Positions 52,687-61,321 of a stretch of 64,000 bases of DNA are shown piece after piece; the stretch's first letter is position 1; each line of letters begins with the position of its first letter. Made by a program: the position numbers and the translations under genes. The notes below the pieces were generated by a model. The model ran no database searches. It was not told the DNA's origin and saw only the letters and a program-made list of their open reading frames with translations. Location of the stretch: assembly GCF_014836955.1 (NCBI RefSeq), contig NZ_JACSPV010000009.1, positions 81,689 to 145,688 on the forward strand, given 5' to 3'. Source of the DNA: Bacillus norwichensis (lineage in GTDB: Bacteria; Bacillota; Bacilli; Bacillales; Bacillaceae_C).

Positions 52687-54555
52687 ATGATTATATGCAG
52701 TGTACATCAGCTCGGAAAAATGTATGGAGGTCACTCCATTTTTGAAAATATATCGTTTGAAATTCACGAGAAAGATCGGGTTGGCCTAGTTGGGAGAAAT
52801 GGAAGTGGGAAAACGACTTTATTCCGGTTGCTAAGCGGGGAGGAAATGCCTGATTCTGGCCAAATTAACTGGAAAAAGGGTTCTGAGGTGGGCTATCTCG
52901 CGCAAATTCCAGCTTTTCCAAGTCAATTGACGACAAAGGCGGTTTTGGAAACAGCTTTCTCAGATCTTTTACAAATAGAAGAGAAAATGAAAAAGCTTGA
53001 GGTAAAGATGGGGAAGGAAACAAATGGAGAAAGCCTGCAAAAATTAATCAATGATTACGGAAATCTTCAAGATTATTTTACATTAAAAGGTGGATATGAG
53101 GTGGAGGCTAATATTGAAAAAATCGTTAATGGCCTAAACATTCATGATCTACTTGATAAGGAATTCGTCCAATTAAGTGGTGGCGAAAAAACAAAGGTTG
53201 GCTTAGCCCTTATTCTTTTAAAAAAACCAGACTTCTTATTACTAGATGAACCAACAAACCATTTAGATTTAATGGCATTAGACTGGCTTGGCAGCTATTT
53301 GCAAGATTATAGTGGAACGATTGTTGTTATTTCTCACGATCGATATTTTCTCGATGAGGTTGTGAATAAAATTTTTGATTTGGAGGAAGGAGAAATTGAG
53401 TGTTATTCTACAAACTTTTCCGGATTTGTGAAAGAAAAAGAGGAACGGCTTTTAAGAGAATTCAACGCATATGAAGAACAGCAAAAGAAAATAAAAAAAA
53501 TGAAAGAAGCTATCAAACGTCTAAAAGATTGGGCGAATAGAGCCAATCCTCCTAATGAAGGTCTTCATAAACGCGCAAGAAATATGGAGAGGGCATTAGA
53601 GAGAATGGAAAAACTGAATCACCCAAAATTAAATCAGAAAAAAATGGGCCTCGAGATAGATTCTGCAGATCGAAGTGGTAAAGATGTGTTGATGCTCACT
53701 GATGTTTCAAAATCTTATGGAGAGAAGGTGTTATTCAAACGTGCTCATATGCATGTGACGTATCAAGAACGAGTTGCTATTGTTGGAGAGAATGGAACGG
53801 GGAAATCCACTTTAATCAAAATGGTTCTGGGGCAACTCCTTGCTGATGAGGGAGAAATTAGAATCGGAAGTAATGTAAAAATTGGATATTTATCTCAAAA
53901 CATATTTTCCGAGATTAAAGATGAAACACTTATTGAGGCGTTTCGCAATGAGGTAAGGGTTACGGAAGGGGAGGCAAGACATATTTTGGCCAGGTTTTTA
54001 TTTTATGGTCATATAGTTTTCCGTAAAGTTTCTCAGCTTAGTGGAGGAGAAAAAATGAGACTTCGCTTAGCTCAACTGATGTATCAAGACATTAACCTGC
54101 TCATTTTAGATGAACCAACAAACCACCTAGACATTGAATCTCGAGAAGTTTTGGAAGAAGCTCTTGAAAATTATAGTGGAACAATTTTGGCTGTTTCACA
54201 TGATCGCTATTTTCTAAATAAGCTATTTGAGAAAATTTTTTGGATTGACTCAAAAGAAGTTCATTGTTTCGAAGGAAACTACAATTGGTCAAAGGAGAAA
54301 ATGGCTGATGAAAAAAGTAGAACAGAGCATATAACAGACATTAAAAAGAAACCACCTTTGGTAAAGACGGTAAAACGCAATAATATAGAAAATGACTTTT
54401 TAGAAAAGGAATTAGAAACGCTGGAACATAAGATTTCAGAGTTGGATAAACAGTTAACGGAAATTCATGAATTAGAACATTTACAACAACTATATCAAGA
54501 TAAGGAGGAGCTCGAGAGACAGTGGGAAACACTTTATAAGCAACTGCATTTGTAA
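52687..54555 (+). CDS. ABC-F ATPase (ribosome-associated, YdiF/YfmR/Vml-like)
   Basis: A 622-residue protein with two ABC domains and no membrane part. Domain 1 has GRNGSGKTT and LSGGEKTKVGLALILL with LLLDEPTNHLDL; domain 2 has GENGTGKST and LSGGEKMRLRLAQLMY with LLILDEPTNHLDI. The linker (P-site tRNA interaction motif) is about residues 240-335, rich in Lys and Glu, and the C-terminus (about 555-622) is a coiled coil. ABC-F proteins act at the ribosomal E site. GGAGGAA precedes ATG 52687. The attenuator leader suggests antibiotic-induced resistance, which is inference. Confidence 0.87.
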   Translation: MIICSVHQLGKMYGGHSIFENISFEIHEKDRVGLVGRNGSGKTTLFRLLSGEEMPDSGQINWKKGSEVGYLAQIPAFPSQLTTKAVLETAFSDLLQIEEKMKKLEVKMGKETNGESLQKLINDYGNLQDYFTLKGGYEVEANIEKIVNGLNIHDLLDKEFVQLSGGEKTKVGLALILLKKPDFLLLDEPTNHLDLMALDWLGSYLQDYSGTIVVISHDRYFLDEVVNKIFDLEEGEIECYSTNFSGFVKEKEERLLREFNAYEEQQKKIKKMKEAIKRLKDWANRANPPNEGLHKRARNMERALERMEKLNHPKLNQKKMGLEIDSADRSGKDVLMLTDVSKSYGEKVLFKRAHMHVTYQERVAIVGENGTGKSTLIKMVLGQLLADEGEIRIGSNVKIGYLSQNIFSEIKDETLIEAFRNEVRVTEGEARHILARFLFYGHIVFRKVSQLSGGEKMRLRLAQLMYQDINLLILDEPTNHLDIESREVLEEALENYSGTILAVSHDRYFLNKLFEKIFWIDSKEVHCFEGNYNWSKEKMADEKSRTEHITDIKKKPPLVKTVKRNNIENDFLEKELETLEHKISELDKQLTEIHELEHLQQLYQDKEELERQWETLYKQLHL

Positions 54556-54559
54556 AAGT

Positions 54560-54595
54560 AAATCAGTTGGACGAAACGTTTCGTCCAACTGATTT
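54560..54595. terminator. 36-bp perfect palindrome after the ABC-F gene
   Basis: Bases 54560-54577 and 54578-54595 are exact reverse complements with no spacer, with GAAACGTTTC at the centre. There is no U-run of note. It starts five bases after the gene's stop codon. The rest of the gap to 54931 shows only AT-rich sequence with a GTAACACTGTCCAAAAC / GATACTGTTCC pair. Confidence 0.7.
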
Positions 54596-54931
54596 GTCTG
54601 TGTGGGATCTTCTTGCTAGATACCCACCGGTTTCAGGATATTGTAACACTGTCCAAAACAGAGAACTACGGTTCAGTTTGACCTAAGATACTGTTCCAAA
54701 AAAGAAATACGCTCAAGTAAGACAAATATTGTCGAAAAAAAACGGATAAGACTGGAACGTTGGTAGGAGCTTAGTTTGTATTAGAATATATACGCTCCAA
54801 TTTCTTTGAATTCATGCCAGTTGAAAAAGGCAATAACTATACAATTTAATCCTATATTTGATATAATCAGAAAAATGCATTTTTATCACTGGGATATTTG
54901 TTAACTTAGTCACAAGGAGGAGGAAAGGTTT

Positions 54932-55762
54932 ATGCTCTTTAAGAAAAGCTTCAAAAGTGAGTCAGTGAACGGAGTACAGATGGGAAATGGGACGATGTCA
55001 TTTCAAAACATCAAATTAAATGTTCATTGCTTTTTCCTTGATGGTGTTTTAATAGATACAGGGGCGAAGTCATTGGAAAAGTACTTTAATCCATTTTTTC
55101 GGCAGCTTGATATTGATCAAGTAGTGATTACCCATTATCATGAAGATCATACAGGGGGTGCCTCATATCTGCAGAAGCTTCAGCTTCCTATTTTTATGGA
55201 TGATATGATGATTGAGTATTGTAGTAAGAAGGCTGCCTATCCTATTTACCGTCAGTTGTTTTGGGGAAGACGTGGGCCATTCCAGGCAGAACCGATTTCT
55301 GAAACATTTCATTCTCAAAATGGAACATGGCGGGTAATCAAAACACCAGGACATGCTATCGATCATCTCGCTTTTTTAAATCATTCAACAGGGCAGCTTT
55401 TTACTGGAGACCTTTATTGTCAGGAGAAGACAAAGGTTATTCTTCGTGAAGAGGATATCCCAATGATTATCGAATCAATTAAAAAAGTCTTATCCTATGA
55501 TTTTGATGAAGTGTTCTGCAGCCACGCAGGTTATTTGAACAATGGGCGCTCAGCCTTAAAGCAAAAGCTAGAATATCTGTTGGATCTGCAAGGGAATATT
55601 TTAAAGTTGTATGATGAAGGAAACAATCCAGAAGAGATTCATAAACTATTGTTTCCTAAAAAATATCCAATTACGCATTTCTCCTCAGGAGAATGGGACT
55701 CAATTCATATTATAAACTCTATCATTCAACAAAAAACGGGTATTTCAACGTTTGAAAAATGA
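54932..55762 (+). CDS. Metallo-beta-lactamase-fold hydrolase
   Basis: A 276-residue MBL-fold enzyme. ITHYHEDHTGG near residue 70 is the metal-binding HxHxDH motif; further ligands are the His of TPGHAIDHLAF, the Asp of LFTGDLYC and the His of CSHAGYL. The family includes glyoxalase II-like and lactonase-like hydrolases; the substrate is not identifiable. AAGGAGGAGG precedes the ATG. Confidence 0.85.
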   Translation: MLFKKSFKSESVNGVQMGNGTMSFQNIKLNVHCFFLDGVLIDTGAKSLEKYFNPFFRQLDIDQVVITHYHEDHTGGASYLQKLQLPIFMDDMMIEYCSKKAAYPIYRQLFWGRRGPFQAEPISETFHSQNGTWRVIKTPGHAIDHLAFLNHSTGQLFTGDLYCQEKTKVILREEDIPMIIESIKKVLSYDFDEVFCSHAGYLNNGRSALKQKLEYLLDLQGNILKLYDEGNNPEEIHKLLFPKKYPITHFSSGEWDSIHIINSIIQQKTGISTFEK

Positions 55763-55796
55763 ATGAGTCATCACTCATTTTTTGTTGAGGAGATTT

Positions 55797-56093
55797 ATGA
55801 TTTACTTTATATTTAGATCAATTCGTTTATCATTTACCGTTCTATTGGCGTTGATGTCGGCATATAGAACTTTTGCGATTCTTTCTGACGAATCAGAATT
55901 TGGAAATAAATGGTTTTATAAACTAAAAGAAAAATTAGTGAAAGAAAAAAATGCATATTGGTATTCCATTCAGAGGAGGTTCAAACCCCGGCTGAATGAA
56001 GTTAAAGCCTCCGGTGGATGCCACAGAATTTATCGAGCGAAGCTCGATAAATTCTGGGCGCAAATACGCCAAGGCGCATTTGATAAATGGTAA
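55797..56093 (+). CDS. Small membrane protein whose C-terminus is repeat-encoded
   Basis: A 98-residue frame starting at ATG 55797 behind GAGGAG. Residues 1-50 read MIYFIFRSIRLSFTVLLALM and SAYRTFAILSDESEFGNKWF, one membrane helix with a short soluble tail. From about residue 52 the codons are those of the dispersed repeat (55951-56086) read through in frame to a stop at 56091-56093, giving RRFKPRLNEVKASGGCHR and FWAQIRQGAFDKW. The native C-terminus has been replaced. I do not recognise the N-terminal family. Confidence 0.55.
   Translation: MIYFIFRSIRLSFTVLLALMSAYRTFAILSDESEFGNKWFYKLKEKLVKEKNAYWYSIQRRFKPRLNEVKASGGCHRIYRAKLDKFWAQIRQGAFDKW
55951..56086 (+). repeat. Dispersed palindromic repeat, copy 6 (best hairpin)
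   Basis: GCATATTGGTATTCCATTCA, CGGCTGAATGAAGTTAAAG, CCTCCGGTGGATGCCACAG, then a 15-bp perfect arm pair CAGAATTTATCGAGC / GCTCGATAAATTCTG around GAA, then GGCGCAAATACGCC and AAGGCGCATTTGAT. Outer GCC/GGC pairs extend the hairpin to about 70 bases. It lies inside an open frame. Confidence 0.85.
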
Positions 56094-56112
56094 ACGTTGA
56101 TATATCAAGACT
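56093..56112. other. Sequence like the integrase core site
   Basis: TAAACGTTGATATA (56091-56104) is identical to 20850-20863 next to the integrase gene. Here the left arm AACGTTG is followed by ATATAT and CAAGACT, so the right arm is diverged. Confidence 0.3.
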
Positions 56113-56224
56113 TTTGGAGATTCCGTACTGTGTTTACGCCTAAATGATATTATTAATACACATTGGAAATTATTTAAATTACAGTAGTTTCATTTAATAA
56201 TTGACGATGAACAGGGTGTGATAT

Positions 56225-56258
56225 AAAATAAAAATGACATATGTGTCATTTTTATTTT
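56225..56258. promoter_or_regulatory. 34-bp palindrome before tetR, likely operator
   Basis: Two 15-base arms (56225-56239 and 56244-56258) are exact reverse complements around TATG; the core is ATGACA-TATG-TGTCAT. It ends 15 bases before the tetR ATG, covering the ribosome-binding side of the promoter region. Confidence 0.65.
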
Positions 56259-56272
56259 AAGAGGAGGTTACT

Positions 56273-56932
56273 ATGCCTAAGGTGAGCAATGAATATGTAG
56301 TAAGAAAGAAAAATGCTATTTTAGAAGCAGCATTAACGGTATGTAAAGTTAAGCCACTATATGAAATTACGATGAGAGATATTATTAAAGCTTCAGGGTT
56401 AAGTCAGGGAGGAATTTATCGCTATTTTTCAGACTTAGACGAAATACTTGTTGCAATCATTAATCAAGCTAACAATAATGCTGACTATAAGCAGGCTGTA
56501 AATGCAACCATTGAAAATAGCCATTCTCCTAAAGAGACGATAGAAAATCTGTTTACTTTTCTCGGAGAATATATTAAAGAGAACTTATCAACTGTGGGCA
56601 AAATTCAATTTGAGCTTACAATTTTATTTGCGAACAATCCAAAAAGACAAGAAAAAATTTTATCTAACATTACTGAACAGGAAAGTGGACAATACTTGGT
56701 TGAGCGATTATTTAATGCAGTCAATGAAGGAATTTCTTTGGGGTGTTTTCAGCCTAAAGTATCACCAGAAGATTTATTTACTTTTATGATGACGTCTATT
56801 GATGGAATTGTAAGAGATGTTGTTTTACAAAAGTGCTATGGGATGTTTCAAGATGAACAAGCACTTTTTGATGAGATTACCCTAATGGATACTCTATGTA
56901 AGTCTGTATTATTATTGTTGGGATCCAAGTAA
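56273..56932 (+). CDS. TetR-family regulator
   Basis: A 219-residue regulator with helix-turn-helix at about residues 15-60 (MRDIIKASGLSQGGIYRYFS) and a ligand-binding domain in the rest. It follows a 34-bp palindrome and GAGGAGG. The CPBP protease gene starts 17 bases after its stop and is probably in the same transcript. Confidence 0.86.
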   Translation: MPKVSNEYVVRKKNAILEAALTVCKVKPLYEITMRDIIKASGLSQGGIYRYFSDLDEILVAIINQANNNADYKQAVNATIENSHSPKETIENLFTFLGEYIKENLSTVGKIQFELTILFANNPKRQEKILSNITEQESGQYLVERLFNAVNEGISLGCFQPKVSPEDLFTFMMTSIDGIVRDVVLQKCYGMFQDEQALFDEITLMDTLCKSVLLLLGSK

Positions 56933-56949
56933 GGATGGAGGTAACAGGG

Positions 56950-57744
56950 TTGGGGAAAGAGGTAAGAAGGTTTCTATTCTATACATTTTCTTTATCATGG
57001 ATACTATGGGGCGGCTTAGCGATATTAACACAATTCAATTTGCTCAAATTTGGAACAGCATTATCAATCATCTTGTTTATTCTAGGCGGTGTCGCACCTG
57101 CTATTTGTGAGATATGGCTAAAAAGGAAATATAGTTCTAAAGAAGAGTTTAAATCGTTTATTAAAAATATAAGAAATCCTAGACATCCATTCGTATGGTA
57201 TTTACTTACTGTCGGACTTGCATTTGCGGCTTGTTTTTTACCGACTCTTTGGGATGGAGCAACGGTTGCGAACCCTCTATATTTGGCATTGATAAATTTT
57301 CCAATAATGATTATTGGAGGTGGTCTGGAGGAAATCGGCTGGCGTGGGTATTTACAGCCTACGTTGCAAAAGAAATTTTCTTCATTCACAAGTACGCTCA
57401 TTGTGGGAGGTATTTGGGCAATCTGGCATTTGCCATTATGGTTTGTGATTGGTTCAAATCAAGTGACTATGAATTTTCTTTGGTTTACTCTAATGGCCCT
57501 AGCACTATCATTTTTAATGACCGTCATTTATTTATCCACTAAGAGTATTTTTTTATGTGTTATTTTCCATGCCCTGATTAATTCATTTTGGGAAGTATAT
57601 ATTCCAGATACAAATGTTCTGTCTGCTTTATTTACGCTTTTATTTGCACTGGTCATTTTTACAGTGTTTGAACTCTATCGTAAGAGGAATAACACTAAAG
57701 GCTCTACACCACGGATAAATGTCTTATCATCACATAACAAATAA
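56950..57744 (+). CDS. CPBP-family intramembrane metalloprotease
   Basis: A 264-residue membrane protein with about eight helices. The family motifs are present: EEIGWRGYLQP (EExxxR, about residue 130), GGIWAIWHLPLW (FxxxH) and the third-motif His in CVIFHALINSFW. CPBP proteins are type II CAAX protease-like enzymes, some of which give bacteriocin immunity. TTG 56950 is seven bases after GGAGGT; ATG 56935 is in frame but within that site. It follows a TetR gene, so it is likely induced by a small molecule. Confidence 0.82.
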   Translation: MGKEVRRFLFYTFSLSWILWGGLAILTQFNLLKFGTALSIILFILGGVAPAICEIWLKRKYSSKEEFKSFIKNIRNPRHPFVWYLLTVGLAFAACFLPTLWDGATVANPLYLALINFPIMIIGGGLEEIGWRGYLQPTLQKKFSSFTSTLIVGGIWAIWHLPLWFVIGSNQVTMNFLWFTLMALALSFLMTVIYLSTKSIFLCVIFHALINSFWEVYIPDTNVLSALFTLLFALVIFTVFELYRKRNNTKGSTPRINVLSSHNK

Positions 57745-58096
57745 GATTCTTACTTACTTAAGCTATAGATTTTAATATCCAATAAAAATTAATAACGGAA
57801 CAATCGGGAGCAATTCAGCAGTAAGAATTATGCTCATTTTTTATGAATCCCACCTGTAAAAAAACGTTGTTATTTATGAAAAACAGTTTTTTATATCAAG
57901 GTCCTCATCATTTAACAGAAATTGGTATTGAACATCAATCTGAATTTTTTATGGAATTTTGAATCGCCTCTCTGTTACCTGAAAAATCAGCTTTGGAAGA
58001 AAACAAAGACAATCGTGGAACAGATTCATTATTGCAGAATCCCTAAATATTAAATACACTCTATTCATGATGATGTATAGAAAAGGTGACTTGGAA
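57745..58096. other. Gap before the response regulator gene
   Basis: A 38-codon frame at about 57844-57960 (MNPTCKKTLLFMKNSFLYQG) lacks a ribosome binding site and a known family. Other sequence is AT-rich. The promoter of the two-component system presumably lies near 58020-58070, but no strong -35/-10 pair is evident. Confidence 0.4.
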
Positions 58097-58780
58097 ATGA
58101 AAATTTTACTGGTGGAAGATGATAAAACAATTGCGTCCGGACTTGAATATTCACTTCAGCAAGATGATTTTTCAACAATATTATGCTATGATGCCAGCTC
58201 CGCTAAGAAGATATTATCAGAACAGCTTGAGCAAATTTCTTTATGTTTATTTGATTTGTCTTTGCCTGACGGCAGTGGCTATGATTTATGCAAAATGGTA
58301 AAAGAGAAGAGCGATATTCCGGTCATTTTTTTAACAGCCGTTGATGATGAAGTTAATGTGGTGATGGGACTTGATATGGGGGCCGATGATTATGTGACGA
58401 AGCCATTCCGTATTCGCGAGCTGCTCTCACGAATTAAATCTGTTTTACGTAGATATCATAAGCAGATACAAACAAAAACAGTGATTGAAATTGAAAATAT
58501 TAAGATAAATACCCTCGAAGGAAAGGTCTATAAAAATGGCGTTGAGGTTATTTTAACGGCGTTGGAATATCGGTTACTATTAATCTTTGCTAATCATATT
58601 GGACAAGTGCTTTCACGAAATCAGCTGCTTGAACAAATTTGGGATGTAGCAGGGGACTTTGTGAATGATAATACATTAACTGTTTACATTAAACGGTTAA
58701 GAGAAAAATTAGAGGATCAGCCGCAAAATCCGACTATTGTTAAAACAGTACGTGGTGTTGGCTATAAGGTTGGCGATTAA
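58097..58780 (+). CDS. OmpR-family response regulator
   Basis: A 227-residue regulator. The receiver domain has ILLVEDDKTIASGLEYSLQQ, the phosphorylation site in LCLFDLSLPDGSGYDLC (Asp near 52), and Lys in DDYVTKPFRIREL; the winged helix spans about 130-225 (ALEYRLLLIFANHIGQVLSR, YIKRLREKLEDQ). ATG 58097 follows AAGGTGA. The histidine kinase gene starts one base after its stop. It likely activates the ABC genes at 60638 through the GTCA repeats. Confidence 0.88.
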   Translation: MKILLVEDDKTIASGLEYSLQQDDFSTILCYDASSAKKILSEQLEQISLCLFDLSLPDGSGYDLCKMVKEKSDIPVIFLTAVDDEVNVVMGLDMGADDYVTKPFRIRELLSRIKSVLRRYHKQIQTKTVIEIENIKINTLEGKVYKNGVEVILTALEYRLLLIFANHIGQVLSRNQLLEQIWDVAGDFVNDNTLTVYIKRLREKLEDQPQNPTIVKTVRGVGYKVGD

Positions 58781-58781
58781 T

Positions 58782-59783
58782 ATGCTGCGAAATAAAGAGA
58801 TTCAGATTTTATTAATCACTATGTGTTCCATCAGTTTGGCTGCAATCATCGCAGCATTCTTCATTTCTACCGCTGCTTTTATTCTAATTTCTATCACTTC
58901 TTTTTTACTGATCTTTTCCTGCTTTATCTTTACTCGTTGGAGATATCATGAAATCGAGAAGTTGTCCGATTATTTACGTCAAATTACAAGTGGCAATTAT
59001 TCTTTGGATATAAGAGATAATCATGAAGGCGAGCTAAGTATTTTAAAAAGTGATATTTATAAAGTTACGCTAAAGCTCTCTGAACAGAGCTTACTTCTAC
59101 AGAAAGACAAGCTTCAACTGACAGATGCGATTTCAGATATATCTCACCAATTGAAAACACCGTTAACTTCAATGATGGTGATGTCAGACTTATTAAGTGA
59201 TGCAGACCTGCCTAAGGAAAAAAGGATGGAGTTTACACGCAATATCCGAGTTCAACTTGAACGGATAGAATGGCTTGTTTCTTCATTATTAAAGCTCTCG
59301 AAAATCGATGCAGGTACTGTTCAATTTAAAAAGGATAAGATTGTGGTTCATCAGCTAATTCAAGCAGCAATTCAATCTGTCCTGATCCCTATTGATATTA
59401 AAGAACAGAACATATCAATTAACGGTGAAGAAAACATAACATTTTTGGGTGATTTTAATTGGACTGTTGAAGCACTCATAAATATATTGAAGAACTGTGT
59501 AGAGCATACTCAGGAAGGCGGAACTATTAGCATTACCTTCACAAAAAACGCCTTGTTTACGGAAGTCATCATTAGCGATAATGGTCAGGGTATTCCAAGA
59601 ATAGATTTACCATATATTTTCAAACGCTTTTATAAAGGAAAAAATGCAAGTGAGGATAGTGTGGGAATTGGACTTGCGATGGCTAATAGTATTATCAAAA
59701 GCCAAAATGGGGATATCAGTGTAACGAGTGAAAAAGGAAAGGGTACTAAATTTAGAATAAAGTTTTATACGCAGGTGATATAA
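58782..59783 (+). CDS. Histidine kinase with short sensing loop
   Basis: A 333-residue kinase. Two membrane helices (about 8-35 and 38-58) are separated by only a few residues, so there is no real extracellular sensing domain. A HAMP-like segment follows, then ISDISHQLKTPLTSMMVMSD (phosphorylated His), an N-box NILKNCVEHTQE, and G-boxes DNGQGIP and GIGLAM. Such intramembrane-sensing kinases (BceS/VanS-like) usually take their signal from an ABC transporter, here probably the one encoded at 60638-63894. Confidence 0.87.
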   Translation: MLRNKEIQILLITMCSISLAAIIAAFFISTAAFILISITSFLLIFSCFIFTRWRYHEIEKLSDYLRQITSGNYSLDIRDNHEGELSILKSDIYKVTLKLSEQSLLLQKDKLQLTDAISDISHQLKTPLTSMMVMSDLLSDADLPKEKRMEFTRNIRVQLERIEWLVSSLLKLSKIDAGTVQFKKDKIVVHQLIQAAIQSVLIPIDIKEQNISINGEENITFLGDFNWTVEALINILKNCVEHTQEGGTISITFTKNALFTEVIISDNGQGIPRIDLPYIFKRFYKGKNASEDSVGIGLAMANSIIKSQNGDISVTSEKGKGTKFRIKFYTQVI

Positions 59784-59816
59784 AGCCGCCCAAATTTCTT
59801 TTAATGGGTGGCTTTT
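59783..59816 (+). terminator. Terminator after the kinase gene
   Basis: AAGCCGCCCA pairs with TGGGTGGCTT (one G-T pair) and runs into TTTTT. It should separate the two-component genes from the ABC genes. Confidence 0.75.
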
Positions 59817-59901
59817 TCAAAGGAAAAGTTACGGTAAATGCTCTTGAAAAAGGAGCTGTGCCTAACTCAAAGCGCTTTTTGAAGGCAGATTATTTCTTCT
59901 T

Positions 59902-60529
59902 CAGCGCCTATCGACTGGCTCTTCCGCTTTTCTATTGGCTAGCTCCAGCGCCTATCGACTAGCAGACTTCCCGCTTCTTCCTGCGATAAGTCAACATCGC
60001 TCCGCTGCACTTCGCGTGTTTCCTTTATCTCGTCAGAATCGCTCCAGTCTGTACGTCGATAAACAGGCTCTTCCGCTTTTCTATTGGCTAGCTCCAGCGC
60101 CTATCGACTAGCAGACTTCCCGCTTCTTCCTACGATAAGTCAACATCGCTCCGCTGCACTTCACGTGTTTCCTTTATCTCGTCAGAATCGCTCCAGTCTG
60201 TACGTCGATGAACAGACGCTTCCGCTTTTCTATTGGCTAGCTCCAGCGCCTATCGACTAGCAGACTTCCCGCTTCTTCCTGCGATAAGTCAACATCGCTC
60301 CGCTGCACTTCGCGTGTTTCCTTTATCTCGTCAGAATCGCTCCAGTCTGTACGTCGATAAACAGGCTCTTCCGCTTTTCTATTGGCTAGCTCCAGCGCCT
60401 ATCGACTAGCAGACTTCCCGCTTCTTCCTACGATAAGTCAACATCGCTCCGCTGCACTTCGCGTGTTTCCTTTATCTCGTCAGAATCGCTCCAGTCTGTA
60501 CGTCGATAAACAGGCTCTTCCGCTTTTCT
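59902..60529. repeat. Tandem array of a 149-bp repeat, four units
   Basis: The word CTTCCGCTTTTC starts at 59921, 60070, 60219, 60368 and 60517, exactly 149 bases apart each time, and the sequence between is nearly identical (a few substitutions such as CTGCG/CTACG and GATAA/GATGA). Each unit includes GGCTAGCTCCAGCGCCTATC, GACTAGCAGACTTCCCGC and CAGAATCGCTCCAGTCTGTA. The words CTAGCTCCAGCGCCTA and CTTCCGCTTTTC are also known from a common Bacillaceae intergenic repeat. It holds no gene and fills most of the gap between kinase and ABC genes. Confidence 0.95.
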
Positions 60530-60563
60530 TGACTACCTTTAACAAAAGCTAAGTGACTAAATT

Positions 60564-60612
60564 GTCATTTTCAAAGTCACTTGAATGTCACTTTGGATAG
60601 ATAAACTATAAT
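60564..60612 (+). promoter_or_regulatory. Activator-type promoter of the ABC operon
   Basis: GTCA occurs at 60564, 60576 and 60587, spaced 12 and 11 bases, immediately before a TATAAT at 60607-60612 that lacks a good -35. Direct repeats one helical turn apart at the -35 are usual for OmpR-type activators. Confidence 0.6.
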
Positions 60613-60637
60613 TAACAGCAAACATGGAGGTTTTACA

Positions 60638-61321
60638 ATGGAAATTTTAAAAATAGAAAATCTGTCTAAAGTGTATGGAAAAGATGAGACAGCCGTTAAG
60701 GCATTGGATGATGTTTCTTTTACCGTTAAAAAGGGAGAGTTTATTGCGATTATCGGTCCGTCCGGATCTGGTAAATCCACACTTTTACATTTGCTTGGTG
60801 GTGTGGATCGTCCTTCAAGTGGAAAAGTATTTGTGAATAATACTGATATTTATAGCCTGAATGAAACGCAGTTAGCTATTTTTAGGAGAAGACAGATTGG
60901 CTTAATCTATCAATTTTACAATCTGATTCCCGTTTTAACGGTGGAAGAAAATATTACTTTGCCGCTTTTGTTGGATCAGCATCAGGTTGATAAAAAACAG
61001 CTTGATGATATTGTGAAAAAGCTGAATTTGGAAAGTCGCTTAAATCATTTGCCAAATCAGCTTTCGGGCGGACAGCAACAGCGGGTTTCAATTGGACGTG
61101 CCTTAATTAGTAATCCGGCAATTATGCTGGCGGATGAACCAACGGGGAATCTGGATAGTAAAAATAGTGCGGAAATTATCGATTTATTGAAAATGTTTCA
61201 TAAAACCTATAACCAGACTCTCATTGTCATTACACATGATGAGCGGATTGCTCTCCAGGCAGACCGCCTTATAGCAATTGAAGATGGCAAGATAACCCGG
61301 GACGAGGTGATTCGTCCATGA
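60638..61321 (+). CDS. MacB/BceA-like ABC ATPase
   Basis: A 227-residue ATPase of the MacB/LolD class. Walker [10 protein letters not shown] near residue 42, the class-typical [20 protein letters not shown] near 87, signature [15 protein letters not shown] near 143, Walker [14 protein letters not shown] near 163 and the switch His in [13 protein letters not shown] precedes the ATG. It overlaps the permease gene by four bases. It powers extrusion or, in Bce-type modules, peptide-antibiotic removal. Confidence 0.9.
   Translation: MEILKIENLSKVYGKDETAVKALDDVSFTVKKGEFIAIIGPSGSGKSTLLHLLGGVDRPSSGKVFVNNTDIYSLNETQLAIFRRRQIGLIYQFYNLIPVLTVEENITLPLLLDQHQVDKKQLDDIVKKLNLESRLNHLPNQLSGGQQQRVSIGRALISNPAIMLADEPTGNLDSKNSAEIIDLLKMFHKTYNQTLIVITHDERIALQADRLIAIEDGKITRDEVIRP

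Noticed and set aside
59902..60529. CRISPR array
   Set aside because: The units are 149 bases and contiguous with no unique spacers, and no cas gene is present.
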